From NCBI RefSeq assembly GCF_039543385.1, contig NZ_BAABJQ010000035.1, positions 1 to 64,000 of the forward strand: DNA of 64,000 bases, in the 5' to 3' direction. A program made the position numbers and the translations under genes. This DNA comes from Rugosimonospora acidiphila. Lineage in GTDB: Bacteria > Actinomycetota > Actinomycetes > Mycobacteriales > Micromonosporaceae. The notes beneath the pieces were generated by a model that was given only the letters and a program-made list of their open reading frames with translations, was not told the DNA's origin and ran no database searches. Shown one piece after another: positions 1 to 8,651 of this stretch (position 1 is the first letter of the stretch; every line of letters starts with the position of its first letter).

Positions 1-1575
1 ATGGGTGCCGGGCCGGCGGGTGCACCGGTCGACTTCGACCCGACGCGCTGGCGGGACTACCCCAACGGGCCCGGGTTCCTCACCGCCCTGGCCGACGGCC
101 GGGCACCCCGCGCGGTGTGGACCGCGCTGCCCGGCGAGAACTGGCCGGCCCGCCTGGCGGAGGCGGTCGCCGCCACCCTGCACAGTGGGCGCGGTGTCGT
201 GGTGGCCGTCGCCGACGCCCGGGACCTGGACCGGCTGGACGCCGCGCTCCGCGAGTGTCTGGGGCCGGACCGGCACGTGGCGCTGTCCGCCGCGGTCGGG
301 CCGGCCGAGCGGTACCGGCGGTTCCTGGCGGTGCGGCGCGGCCGGGTCCGCGCCGTCATCGGTACCCGGGCCGTGGTCTTCGCGCCTGCCGCCGACCTGG
401 GGCTGGTGGCGATCTGGGACGACGGCGACGACCTGCACGCCGAGCCGCGCGCCCCCTACCCGCACGCCCGCGAAGTGCTGTTGACCAGGGCGCAGCTGGC
501 CTCGGCGGCCGTGCTGGTGGGCGGGTACGCGCGCAGCGCCGAGGCGCAGCAGCTGCTGGAGACCGGGTGGGCCAGGCCGATCGAGGCCGCCCGCGACACG
601 CTCCGGCGGCGGGCGCCGGCCGTCCACGCGACCAGTGACGATCTCCGTGACCAGGTCGCCGCCCGGCTGCCCACACTGGCCTGGCGGGCGGCCCGGGACG
701 CGTTGGCGGCCGGTGCGCCGGTGCTCGTGCAGGTGCCCCGCCGCGGCTACCTGCCGGCGGTCGCGTGCGCCCAGTGCCGCACCCCGGCGCGCTGTCCGCA
801 CTGCCGGGGGCCGCTGTCGCTGTCCGGCTCCGCGAGCACCGCGGTGTGCCGCTGGTGCGGCCGGGCCGCGGCCGGGTACGCCTGCCCGGTGTGCGGCGCG
901 CGCCGGCTGCGCGCCGCGGTCGTTGGTGCCCGCCGTACCGCCGAGGAGTTGGGCCGCGCCTTCGCGGGGGTACCGGTCTGGACGTCCGGCCGGGACGGGG
1001 TGCTGGCCACGGTCCCGGACGAACCGGGGCTGGCGGTCGCCACGCCGGGCGCGGAGCCGGTACCGGACGGGGCGGGGTACGGCGCGGTGCTGCTGCTGGA
1101 CACCTGGGCGCTGCTCACCCGGGCCGACCTGCGGGCCGGCGAGGAGGCGCTGCGCCGGTGGCTGGCGGCGGCGGCGCTGGCCCGCCCGGGCGTGGCCGGC
1201 GGCCGGGTGGTGGTGGTCGCGGACGGCGGGCTGTCGCCGGTACAGGCGTTGATCAGGTTCGACCCGGGCTGGCTGGCCGCCCGTGAGCTGGCCGAGCGGC
1301 GGGAGCTGGGCTTTCCGCCGGCGGTACGGATGGCGTCGCTGACCGGAACCCCGGACTCCGTCGCCGACCTGCTGGCCGCCGCGCACCTGCCGGACGGGGT
1401 GCAGCCGCTCGGGCCGGTACCGGCCGGGGACGGGCAGGAGCGGATGCTGCTGCGTACCACCCGGTCGGGCGGTGCCGCGCTGGCCTCGGCGCTGCGCGAG
1501 GCGGCCGGGGTACGCAGCGCCCGGAAGGCACCCGATCCGGTCCGGGTGCAGGTCGACCCGCTGGAGTTGCTCTAG
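1..1575 (+). CDS. priA: Primosomal protein N' (PriA), 5'-truncated by window edge
   Basis: PriA-family replication-restart protein; the frame is already open at base 1. Numbering is from base 1. Eight zinc-ligand cysteines in four CxxC pairs are at residues 256/259, 265/268, 283/286 and 295/298, the PriA zinc-binding layout. The usual Walker A region is degenerate (ALPGENWP, residues 42-49), and the DEEH-type Walker B reads WDDGDD (139-144). This agrees with actinobacterial PriA proteins, which are thought to lack helicase activity. In E. coli PriA the Walker A lies near residue 224, so roughly 170-180 N-terminal residues are probably upstream of the window and the first ATG need not be the true start. 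It is followed by def after 136 bp that include a promoter-like site. Confidence 0.85.
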   Translation: MGAGPAGAPVDFDPTRWRDYPNGPGFLTALADGRAPRAVWTALPGENWPARLAEAVAATLHSGRGVVVAVADARDLDRLDAALRECLGPDRHVALSAAVGPAERYRRFLAVRRGRVRAVIGTRAVVFAPAADLGLVAIWDDGDDLHAEPRAPYPHAREVLLTRAQLASAAVLVGGYARSAEAQQLLETGWARPIEAARDTLRRRAPAVHATSDDLRDQVAARLPTLAWRAARDALAAGAPVLVQVPRRGYLPAVACAQCRTPARCPHCRGPLSLSGSASTAVCRWCGRAAAGYACPVCGARRLRAAVVGARRTAEELGRAFAGVPVWTSGRDGVLATVPDEPGLAVATPGAEPVPDGAGYGAVLLLDTWALLTRADLRAGEEALRRWLAAAALARPGVAGGRVVVVADGGLSPVQALIRFDPGWLAARELAERRELGFPPAVRMASLTGTPDSVADLLAAAHLPDGVQPLGPVPAGDGQERMLLRTTRSGGAALASALREAAGVRSARKAPDPVRVQVDPLELL

Positions 1576-1648
1576 GGCCGCTGCCCCCGCCAACCACTCG
1601 CCGGCCCGCTCCAGCCCTGGCGGCGGTGGGCGAACCGTGCGTACTCCG

Positions 1649-1654
1649 TAGACT
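1649..1654 (+). promoter_or_regulatory. Candidate -10 element upstream of def
   Basis: TAGACT fits the actinobacterial TANNNT -10 pattern and lies 57 bp before the def start. No clear -35 is visible. It would drive the def-fmt-rsmB run. Confidence 0.4.
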
Positions 1655-1711
1655 GGAACAGTTGTCCTGCGACCGGCCGCCAGGATCCGACCGCCCGAGG
1701 AGAGTAGGCCC

Positions 1712-2260
1712 GTGACCGTCACGCCGATCCGTCTGTTCGGTGATCCCGTGCTGCGCAGCCCGGCCGACCCGGTGGTGGATTTCGACAAGGAGCTGCGCAA
1801 GCTGGTCGCCGACCTGGTCGACACCATGCGCGACCAGGAGGGCGCCGGCCTGGCCGCGCCGCAGTTGGGGGTCGGCCTGAGGGTGTTCGCCTTCGACGTC
1901 GACGACGTGGTCGGGCATCTGGTCAATCCGGTGCTGGAGTTCCCGGACGAGGAGGAACAGGACGGCCAGGAGGGCTGCCTGTCGATCCCGGGCGTCTACG
2001 TGGACACCAAGCGCCGGATGAACGTGGTGGCCAAGGGCTTCAACGAGTACGGCGACCCGGTGCAGATCGTCGGTTCGGGCATGATGGCGCGCTGCGCCCA
2101 GCACGAGACCGACCACCTCGACGGAGTGCTGTTCATCGACCGCCTGGACGCGAAGGCCCGCAAAGAGGCGATGAAGGCGATCCGCGCCACGGACTGGTAC
2201 GAGGCCGGCATGACGATCAAGGTCAGTCCGCACGCGCCCGCGAGCGGGCAGGCCGGCTGA
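1712..2260 (+). CDS. def: Peptide deformylase
   Basis: Metalloenzyme that removes the N-formyl group from nascent proteins. All three family motifs are present: GAGLAAPQ (residues 44-51), EGCLSIP with metal ligand C89, and QHETDHLDG with H131, E132 and H135. The length of 182 residues is normal. The GTG start is chosen because a GAGGAGAG Shine-Dalgarno sequence sits at 1697-1704. The stop overlaps the fmt ATG by one base (TGATG), so the two formyl-cycle enzymes are probably translationally coupled: Fmt adds the formyl group to initiator tRNA and Def removes it. Confidence 0.97.
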   Translation: MTVTPIRLFGDPVLRSPADPVVDFDKELRKLVADLVDTMRDQEGAGLAAPQLGVGLRVFAFDVDDVVGHLVNPVLEFPDEEEQDGQEGCLSIPGVYVDTKRRMNVVAKGFNEYGDPVQIVGSGMMARCAQHETDHLDGVLFIDRLDAKARKEAMKAIRATDWYEAGMTIKVSPHAPASGQAG

Positions 2261-3195
2261 TGCGCCTGGTCTTCGCCGGTACCCCGGCCGTCGCGGTGCC
2301 GGCGCTGGACGCCATCGCCGCCTCGGACCACCAGTTGGTCGCGGTGCTCACGAGGCCCGACGCCCCGGCGGGGCGGGGCCGGCGGCTGGTGCGGTCGCCC
2401 GTGGGCGCCTGGGCCGACGAGCGGGGCATCGAGGTGCTGACCCCGCAGCGGCCCAGGGAGCCGGAGTTCCTGGCGAGGCTGGAGGAGATCGCCCCGGACT
2501 GCGTACCCGTGGTCGCCTACGGCGCGCTGGTGCCGCCGGCCGCGCTGTCGATTCCCCGGCACGGCTGGGTGAATCTGCACTTCTCGCTGCTGCCGGCCTG
2601 GCGCGGGGCGGCGCCGGTCCAGTACTCGGTGCTGCACGGCGACGAGGTGACCGGGGCCAGCGTCTTCCAGTTGGAGGCCGGCCTCGACACCGGCCCGGTG
2701 TTCGGCACCCTGACCGAGCCGATCAACCCCACCGACACGTCCGGCGACCTGCTCGACCGGCTGTCCGGCGCGGGTGCCCGGCTGCTCGTGGAGGTCCTGG
2801 ACGGCATCGAGGCGGGCACGTTGAGCGCGGTGGCGCAGCCGGCCGACGGGGTCTCGCTCGCGCCCAAGCTGACCGTGGAGGACGCCGAGGTGCGCTGGGC
2901 GGAGCCGGCGTTCGGGGTGGACCGGCGGGTGCGGGCCAGCACCCCGGCGCCCGGGGCCTGGAGCACGTTCCGGGGCGAGCGCGTCAAGCTCGGCCCGGTG
3001 ACGCCCGTGACGCCGGTGCCGGGCACCGCGCCGCTGGCGCCCGGGCAGATCGAGGCGCAGCGGTCGCGGGTGCTGATCGGCACCGGTACCGGGCCGGTGG
3101 CGCTGGGCGAGGTGCGGGCGGCCGGCAAGCGCGCCATGGCGGCGACCGACTGGGCGCGTGGTGTGCGTCCGGAGCCCGGCGAGCGGCTCGGATGA
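2260..3195 (+). CDS. fmt: Methionyl-tRNA formyltransferase
   Basis: Transfers a formyl group from 10-formyltetrahydrofolate to Met-tRNAfMet. The N-terminal formyltransferase domain has N105, H107 and the SLLPAWRG loop (109-116), with catalytic-type D143 further on. A C-terminal OB-like domain follows from about residue 205. The length of 311 residues is typical. It is coupled to def upstream and overlaps rsmB downstream by 4 bp (ATGA). Confidence 0.97.
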   Translation: MRLVFAGTPAVAVPALDAIAASDHQLVAVLTRPDAPAGRGRRLVRSPVGAWADERGIEVLTPQRPREPEFLARLEEIAPDCVPVVAYGALVPPAALSIPRHGWVNLHFSLLPAWRGAAPVQYSVLHGDEVTGASVFQLEAGLDTGPVFGTLTEPINPTDTSGDLLDRLSGAGARLLVEVLDGIEAGTLSAVAQPADGVSLAPKLTVEDAEVRWAEPAFGVDRRVRASTPAPGAWSTFRGERVKLGPVTPVTPVPGTAPLAPGQIEAQRSRVLIGTGTGPVALGEVRAAGKRAMAATDWARGVRPEPGERLG

Positions 3196-4850
3196 GCGCC
3201 GGGGTGAGTTCGGACGGGGGAAGGACGGGCGCGGTGGAGCGGAACACGGGAAGGGCGGGCGCTGTGGAGCGGGACTCGGGAGACCGGGACGCGGGGAACC
3301 GGGACTCGGGGGACCGGGAGCGCGGACGGCGCTGGGAGTCCGGCGCGGCCCGGGACCGTGGCCCGCGCCAGGAGCGCGGATCGACCGGGGATCGCGGATC
3401 CTCCGGGGATCGCGGATTCTCCGGGGACCGGAGATCGGCCCGGCAGGTCGGGGCGGATCGGGCGCATCGGGCGGTGGCCCGCGGCGGTGACCCGGCCCGG
3501 CAGGCGGCGTACCAGGCGATCGCGGCCGTGAACCGCGACGGCGCGTACGCCAACCTGGTGCTCCCACAGATCCTGCGGGAGTTCGGGGTGCACGGCCGGG
3601 ACGCGGCGTTCGCCACCGAGCTGACCTACGGCACCCTGCGCGCCATGGGCACCCTGGACGCCATCGTCGCGGCGGCCGCCGGCCGGGAGGTGGACCGGAT
3701 CGACCCGCCGGCCCGCGACGCCCTGCGGCTGGGCGCGTACCAGCTGCTGCACACCCGGGTGCCGGCGCACGCCGCGGTGTCGACCACCGTGGACCTGCTG
3801 CGCTCGGCGGACGGCCCGGGCGCGACCGGTTTCGCCAACGCGGTGCTGCGCCAGATCGGCGGCCGTACCCGCGACGAGTGGCTGGCCGACCTTGCCCCGG
3901 CCCGCGACGCCGACCCGGTCGGCTACCTGGCGCTCACTCACAGCCACCCGCAGTGGATTGTGCGGGCATTCGAGGAGACGCTCGGCGGCGACCAGGAGGA
4001 GACCGAGGCGCTGCTGGTCGAGGACAACTACCCGGCGGCGGTGCACCTGTGCGCCCGTCCCGGCCTGGTCGACGCGGTCGAGCTGGCCGACGAGGTGGGC
4101 GGCGCGCCCGGTGCCTTCTCGCCGTACGCGGTGTACCTGGACGGCGGGGCGCCCAGCGAGCTGGCCGCCGTGCGCGAGGGCCGGGCGCACGTGCAGGACG
4201 AGGGTTCGCAGCTGGCCGCCCTCGCCCTCGCCGACGCCGAGGTGGTCGGCGAGGACACCCGCTGGCTGGACCTGTGCGCCGGCCCGGGCGGTAAGGCCGC
4301 GCTGCTCGGTTCGCTGGCGGCGCTGCGTGGCGCCCGGCTGACCGCGGTCGAGGTGGCGCCGCACCGGGCCGAGCTGGTGGAGAAGGCGACCCGGGGGCTG
4401 CCGGTGACCGTGCTGTGCGCCGATGGCCGGGACGTGGGCGGTCCGGATCTCCCCGAGGCCGGTTTCGACCGGGTGCTGGTGGACGCGCCGTGCTCCGGGC
4501 TCGGCGCGCTGCGCCGGCGGCCGGAGGCGCGCTGGCGCCGTACCCCCAGCGACCTGCCGCCGCTGACCCGGCTGCAGCGGGAGCTACTGACCGCCGCCAT
4601 CCGCGCGGTGCGCCCGGGCGGGGTCGTGGGGTACGTCACGTGCTCGCCGCACATCGTGGAGACCCAGGTGACGGTCACCGAGTCGGCCCGCCGCAGCCCC
4701 CACCCGGTGGAGCTGCTCGACGCCCGGTCGGGGGTGGCCGCCGGATCGGTGAGCATGCCGGGCCTGGGTACGGGGCCGACCGTGCAGCTGTGGCCGCACC
4801 GGCACGGTACCGACGCGATGTTCATCGCCCTGCTGCGCCGGACCGGCTGA
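3192..4850 (+). CDS. rsmB: 16S rRNA (cytosine-967-C5)-methyltransferase RsmB
   Basis: NOL1/NOP2/Sun-family SAM-dependent rRNA methyltransferase. From about residue 98 there is a NusB-like RNA-binding domain, then the Rossmann methyltransferase with the SAM loop DLCAGPGGK (from D360), DAPCSG (C434) and the TCSP motif with the nucleophile-position C484. At 552 residues it is about 100 longer than E. coli RsmB because of an N-terminal extension very rich in Arg, Gly, Asp and Ser with repeated GDRG units, probably disordered. The ATG overlaps the fmt stop. An internal start near residue 95 cannot be excluded, but the ATGA overlap favours the long form. Confidence 0.93.
   Translation: MSAGVSSDGGRTGAVERNTGRAGAVERDSGDRDAGNRDSGDRERGRRWESGAARDRGPRQERGSTGDRGSSGDRGFSGDRRSARQVGADRAHRAVARGGDPARQAAYQAIAAVNRDGAYANLVLPQILREFGVHGRDAAFATELTYGTLRAMGTLDAIVAAAAGREVDRIDPPARDALRLGAYQLLHTRVPAHAAVSTTVDLLRSADGPGATGFANAVLRQIGGRTRDEWLADLAPARDADPVGYLALTHSHPQWIVRAFEETLGGDQEETEALLVEDNYPAAVHLCARPGLVDAVELADEVGGAPGAFSPYAVYLDGGAPSELAAVREGRAHVQDEGSQLAALALADAEVVGEDTRWLDLCAGPGGKAALLGSLAALRGARLTAVEVAPHRAELVEKATRGLPVTVLCADGRDVGGPDLPEAGFDRVLVDAPCSGLGALRRRPEARWRRTPSDLPPLTRLQRELLTAAIRAVRPGGVVGYVTCSPHIVETQVTVTESARRSPHPVELLDARSGVAAGSVSMPGLGTGPTVQLWPHRHGTDAMFIALLRRTG
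3375..3428 (+). repeat. 18-bp tandem repeat x3 inside rsmB
   Basis: Three in-frame copies of an 18-bp unit (3375-3392, 3393-3410, 3411-3428; first copy CGCGGATCGACCGGGGAT) encode six-residue RG(S/F)(S/T)GD-type units in the disordered N-terminal extension of RsmB. The copies differ by a few substitutions. Confidence 0.85.
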
Positions 4851-4877
4851 TCGGGTGCGCCGGACCGGCTGATCGGG
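4834..4877 (+). repeat. 22-bp tandem duplication across the rsmB stop
   Basis: Bases 4834-4855 are repeated exactly at 4856-4877. The first copy contains the last codons and TGA of rsmB; the second lies just beyond the gene, so the duplication does not change the protein. Confidence 0.9.
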
Positions 4878-4946
4878 GCGAAACCATACCCGAATCTGAC
4901 CGGCGGGCGACGGACTCCTAGTCCGATGTCGGCGAGGAGCAGCCAA

Positions 4947-4952
4947 TACACT
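4947..4952 (+). promoter_or_regulatory. -10 element for leaderless rpe
   Basis: TACACT is followed by exactly six bases and the GTG at 4959. The transcription start would coincide with the start codon. No Shine-Dalgarno sequence lies at normal spacing. Confidence 0.55.
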
Positions 4953-4958
4953 GGCGAG

Positions 4959-5624
4959 GTGAGCGTGCCGCCACCGATCATCGCCCCCAGCATCCTCGCC
5001 GCCGACTTCGCCCGCCTGGCCGAGGAGGCCAGAGCCGTCGAGGGCGCGGCCGACTGGCTGCACGTGGACGTGATGGACAACCACTTCGTCCCCAACCTCA
5101 CCATCGGGCTGCCGGTCGTGCAGAGCCTGATCAAGACCTCCACCCTGCCGTTCGACGTGCACCTCATGATCGAGCAGCCGGAGCGCTGGTCGATCGGGTA
5201 CGCCGAGGCCGGCGCGTACAACGTCACCTTCCACGTCGAGGCCGCCGACGACCCGGTCGCGCTGGCCAAGAACCTGCGCGCCGCGGGTAGCCGGGCCGGC
5301 CTGGCGATCGACCGGGACACGCCGGTCGAGCCGTACCTGGAGCTGCTGCCCCACTTCGACACCCTGCTGATCATGACGATCAAGGCGGGCTTCGGCGGCC
5401 AGGCGTTCATGCCCGAGCTGCTGGACAAGGTGCGCGCCGCCCGCCGCCAGGTCGACGCCGGCCACCTGGAGCTGCGCATCGAAGTGGACGGCGGGATCGC
5501 CCGGGACACCATCGAGGCGGCGGCCGAGGCGGGCGCGGACGCGTTCGTCGCCGGTACCGCCGTCTACGCCTCCGCCGACCCGGCCGCCGCGGTGCGGGCG
5601 TTGCGCCAGGCGGCCGGCAGGTGA
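4959..5624 (+). CDS. rpe: Ribulose-phosphate 3-epimerase
   Basis: Interconverts ribulose-5-phosphate and xylulose-5-phosphate; the substrate pool is shared with riboflavin synthesis downstream. The TIM-barrel family start IAPSILAADF appears right after the N-terminus, with HVDVMDNHFVPN, the MTIKAGFGGQ loop and DGGI near the end. GTG 4959 (221 residues) is preferred because a TACACT -10 sits six bases upstream. An in-frame ATG at 4926 would add 11 residues absent from the family consensus, and GTG 4965 is also possible. The stop overlaps the next gene (GTGA). Confidence 0.95.
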   Translation: MSVPPPIIAPSILAADFARLAEEARAVEGAADWLHVDVMDNHFVPNLTIGLPVVQSLIKTSTLPFDVHLMIEQPERWSIGYAEAGAYNVTFHVEAADDPVALAKNLRAAGSRAGLAIDRDTPVEPYLELLPHFDTLLIMTIKAGFGGQAFMPELLDKVRAARRQVDAGHLELRIEVDGGIARDTIEAAAEAGADAFVAGTAVYASADPAAAVRALRQAAGR

Positions 5625-6577
5625 CCGCCCCGTCGGACGAGGCGCGCAAGCATCAGATTCTGGTCGTCGACGACGACCTCGACATCGCCCGGTTCGTTGA
5701 GGTGAACCTGCAGCTGCAGGGCTTCGACGTGCTGGTGGCCCGGGACGGCGCCGAGGCGCTGGACCTGGTCGCGGGCGGCTCGCCGGACCTGGCGATCGTG
5801 GACCTGATGATGCCCAAGGTCGACGGGCTGGAGCTGACCCGCCGGCTGCGGGCCAACCCGCTGACCTCGTCGATGCCGATCATCATGCTGACCGCGCGCG
5901 GGCTGACCGTGGACAAGGTGCTCGGGCTGACCGCCGGGGCCGACGATTACCTGGTCAAGCCGTTCGACACGCTGGAACTGGTGGCCCGGGTCAACTCCAT
6001 CCTGCGGCGCAACCAGGAGTACCGCGAGGTCTCGCCGCTGACCGGGCTGCCCGGCAACACCCGCATCCTGCGGGAGATCTCCGACCGGGTGCGCGGCGGC
6101 TCGGACTACGCGGTGTGCCACGTCGACATCGACCGGTTCAAGAGCGTCAACGACGCGTACGGCTTCGCCCGCGGCGACGAGTTCATCTCCGCGCTGGCCC
6201 GTTCGGTGCAGCGCGCGGTGATGGAGGTCGGGCTGCCCCCGGCGTTCCTCGGCCACATCGGCGGCGACGACTTCGTGATCGTGTGCACCCCCGACCAGAT
6301 CCGCCCGCTGACCGAGCGCGCGGTGACCGACTTCGAGAGCACGGCGGACAAGCTCTACGACCCGGTGGACTCCGAGCGCGGATACCTGGAGCTCACCGAC
6401 AAAAAGGGCGAAGTAAAGCGGGCCCGGCTGGTGACGATCTCCATCGGGGTGGCGCTGTCGACCAACCATCCCTACGCCGACCCCCGCGAGGTGGTGGCGG
6501 CGGCCTCGGAGATGAAGACGGTGGCCAAGACGCAGCCCGGCTCGTACGTCGCGGTGGACCGGCGCACCGAACGCTGA
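5621..6577 (+). CDS. Response regulator with receiver and GGDEF domains
   Basis: 318 residues. An N-terminal CheY-like receiver has D18/D19, phospho-acceptor D61 (AIVDLMMP), T91 and K113. The GGDEF domain begins at LTGLPGN (140-146), has DIDRFKSVNDAYG and ends near 310. The active-site signature is GGDDF (214-218) instead of GG(D/E)EF, with Asp for the metal-coordinating Glu. It could be a diguanylate cyclase with altered activity or a c-di-GMP/GTP-responsive regulator. No upstream RxxD inhibitory site is obvious. It is coupled by a 4-bp overlap to rpe, and no histidine kinase lies nearby. Confidence 0.88.
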   Translation: MTAPSDEARKHQILVVDDDLDIARFVEVNLQLQGFDVLVARDGAEALDLVAGGSPDLAIVDLMMPKVDGLELTRRLRANPLTSSMPIIMLTARGLTVDKVLGLTAGADDYLVKPFDTLELVARVNSILRRNQEYREVSPLTGLPGNTRILREISDRVRGGSDYAVCHVDIDRFKSVNDAYGFARGDEFISALARSVQRAVMEVGLPPAFLGHIGGDDFVIVCTPDQIRPLTERAVTDFESTADKLYDPVDSERGYLELTDKKGEVKRARLVTISIGVALSTNHPYADPREVVAAASEMKTVAKTQPGSYVAVDRRTER

Positions 6578-6712
6578 ACCGCCTCCGGGTCGACCGCCGA
6601 CCCCTATCCGTGCAGCGGGTGAGCCCCGCCATGCCCCCAGTGGTGTGATGCGCGTCGCCTGCGGGGCACGCTGCGGGCACCGGCGTGCAAGACTCGAACC
6701 ACGTACCCACCA

Positions 6713-6864
6713 CGCGCTGGCGGGACTCGGTGAAATTCCGAACCGGCGGTGATCCGGCGGCCTTGCGGCCCCGGTAAGCCCGCGACCCGATCGACCTCGT
6801 GTCGAGCGGTGGACCTGGTGAGACTCCGGGGCCGACGGTCAAAGTCCGGATGGGAGACAGCGCG
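6713..6864 (+). ncRNA. FMN riboswitch (RFN element)
   Basis: Conserved RFN blocks are readable in order: GGGACTCGGTGAAATTCCG, AACCGGCGGT, AGCCCGCGA, GGTGAGACTCCGG and GACGGTCAAAGTCCGGATGG, followed by GAGACAGCGC. The P1 stem pairs CGCGCTG (6713-6719) with CAGCGCG (6858-6864). It lies upstream of ribD, so FMN should repress the rib genes. The stretch 6578-6712 must contain the promoter, but I see no convincing -10. Confidence 0.95.
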
Positions 6865-6926
6865 CGGGCGGAGCGCCACCACGGCGTTCCCGGGCCCGTC
6901 CGGCAGTGTCCGGGCGTCGCCCCGTC

Positions 6927-6994
6927 GGGTGGCGCGTCGCCACCCCTGCCCGCCGGTCGTCATGCCCCCGCCGCGCACCGCGACGAAAGGGGGC
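6927..6994 (+). promoter_or_regulatory. Candidate expression platform of the FMN riboswitch
   Basis: A strong hairpin, GGGTGGCG-CGT-CGCCACCC, occupies 6927-6945. Downstream, GCCCCC (6964-6969) is complementary to GGGGGC (6989-6994), which contains the ribD Shine-Dalgarno sequence. This suggests control of translation by sequestration of the ribosome site. The pairing is read by eye and not folded computationally. Confidence 0.45.
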
Positions 6995-7000
6995 CCGGCG

Positions 7001-8053
7001 GTGACCGAGTTCAGCCCGGCAGAACGGGACGCGATGGACCGCGCCCTGGACCTTGCCGCGCGGGGGCTCGGCTCGACCAGCCCGAACCCGAGCGTCGGCG
7101 CGGTGATCCTGGCAGCCGACGGCACGGTGGCCGGCGAGGGCCGGACCGCCCCGGCCGGTGGGCCGCACGCCGAGGTGGCGGCGCTGACCGCCGCCGGAGA
7201 CCGGGCCCGGGGCGGCACCGCGGTGGTGACCCTCGAACCCTGCGACCACACCGGGCGCACCGGCCCGTGCACTCAGGCGCTGATCGCCGCCGGGGTGACG
7301 CGGGTGGTGTACGCGGTCGCCGACCCCAATCCGCTGGCCGCCGGGGGCGCCGACACGCTGCGCGGCGCCGGCGTCGACATCGCGCGGGGGCTGGGCGAGC
7401 AGCGGGCCGGGCACCTGTCGCGGTACTGGCGCACCGCCGTGCGGCGGGGCCACCCCTACGTGATCTGGAAGTACGCCGCCACCCTGGACGGGCGGTCGGC
7501 GGCGGCCGACGGTACCAGCAAGTGGATCACCTCCGAGCGGGCGCGGGCGGACGTGCACGCGCTGCGCGGCGAGATGGACGCGATCATCGCCGGCATCGGT
7601 ACCGTGCTGGCCGACGACCCGGCGCTGACCGTCCGGGTACCGGGGCTGCACCGGGCGCCGCTGCGGGTGGTGGTGGACGCGGCCGGCCGTACCCCGCCGG
7701 GTGCCCGGGTGCTCGACGATGCCGCGCCCACCTGGATCGCCACCGCCGCCGAGGTCGGCGCCGGGGCCGACGGCCGGGTCGACCTGGAGAAGCTGCTCGC
7801 CGCGTTGTACACGCGCGGGGTGCGCGCCGCACTGATCGAGGGCGGCCCCACGCTGGCCGGGGCGTTCCTGGCCGCGGGGCTGGTCGACGAGGTCGTCGGG
7901 TACGTCGCGCCCAAGCTGCTCGGCGAGGGACTGGCGGCCAGCGGACCGGCCGGCGTGACCACGATCTCGGCCGCCATCGATCTCGAACTCACCGACGTTA
8001 CCCGGATGGGACCGGACCTGCGGATCACCGCTGTCCCCCGGAGGAGGAGCTGA
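7001..8053 (+). CDS. ribD: Bifunctional deaminase/reductase RibD
   Basis: Second and third steps of riboflavin synthesis: deamination, then side-chain reduction of the pyrimidine intermediate. The N-terminal deaminase zinc site is H56-A-E58 and C81...C90 (PCDHTGRTGPC). The C-terminal reductase domain starts near residue 150 (KYAATLDGR) and has a conserved EGGPTLAG segment. GTG 7001 gives 350 residues and has AGGGGG at 6988-6993. An upstream in-frame ATG at 6962 has no ribosome site and lies in the putative anti-SD strand. Confidence 0.96.
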   Translation: MTEFSPAERDAMDRALDLAARGLGSTSPNPSVGAVILAADGTVAGEGRTAPAGGPHAEVAALTAAGDRARGGTAVVTLEPCDHTGRTGPCTQALIAAGVTRVVYAVADPNPLAAGGADTLRGAGVDIARGLGEQRAGHLSRYWRTAVRRGHPYVIWKYAATLDGRSAAADGTSKWITSERARADVHALRGEMDAIIAGIGTVLADDPALTVRVPGLHRAPLRVVVDAAGRTPPGARVLDDAAPTWIATAAEVGAGADGRVDLEKLLAALYTRGVRAALIEGGPTLAGAFLAAGLVDEVVGYVAPKLLGEGLAASGPAGVTTISAAIDLELTDVTRMGPDLRITAVPRRRS

Positions 8054-8054
8054 C

Positions 8055-8651
8055 ATGTTCACCGGCATCGTGGAGGAGTTGGGCAACGTCGTCGGAGTCA
8101 CCGACCTCGGTGACGCGGCCCGCTTGACCGTTCGGGGGCCGCTGGTCACCGCCGACGCGAGCCACGGCGACTCGATAGCCGTCAACGGCGTGTGCCTGAC
8201 CGTGGTGGAGACGGCCGACGGCACGTTCACCGCGGACGTGATGAAGGAGACGCTGGACCGCTCATCGCTGGGCGGGCTGACCCCCGACGACCGGGTGAAC
8301 CTGGAGCGGGCCGCGACGCTGTCCACCCGGCTGGGCGGGCACCTGGTGCAGGGGCACGTGGACGGGGTGGGCGAGATCCTGTTCCGGCAGTCCGGCCGGG
8401 AATGGGAGATCGTCACCGTCTCGCTGCCTGCCGAGCTGGCCCGGTATGTGGTGGAGAAGGGCTCGATCACGGTGGACGGCGTCTCGCTGACCGTCACGTC
8501 GGTCTCCGAGCGTGACTTCGCGGTCAGCCTGATCCCGACCACGTTGAACCTGACGACGCTGGGTACCAAGGGCGTCGGTGACCCGGTGAATCTGGAAGTC
8601 GATGTGATCGCCAAGTACGTCGAGAAGCTGGTGGGGGAGCGGGAGTCATGA
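8055..8651 (+). CDS. ribE: Riboflavin synthase, alpha chain
   Basis: Dismutates two 6,7-dimethyl-8-ribityllumazine molecules to riboflavin. It starts with the invariant MFTGIVEELG and shows the two-fold internal repeat of lumazine-binding barrels: NGVCLTV in the first half and DGVSLTV in the second. 198 residues. A GGAGGAGGAG ribosome site precedes it at 8041-8050. It overlaps ribBA by 4 bp. Confidence 0.97.
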   Translation: MFTGIVEELGNVVGVTDLGDAARLTVRGPLVTADASHGDSIAVNGVCLTVVETADGTFTADVMKETLDRSSLGGLTPDDRVNLERAATLSTRLGGHLVQGHVDGVGEILFRQSGREWEIVTVSLPAELARYVVEKGSITVDGVSLTVTSVSERDFAVSLIPTTLNLTTLGTKGVGDPVNLEVDVIAKYVEKLVGERES

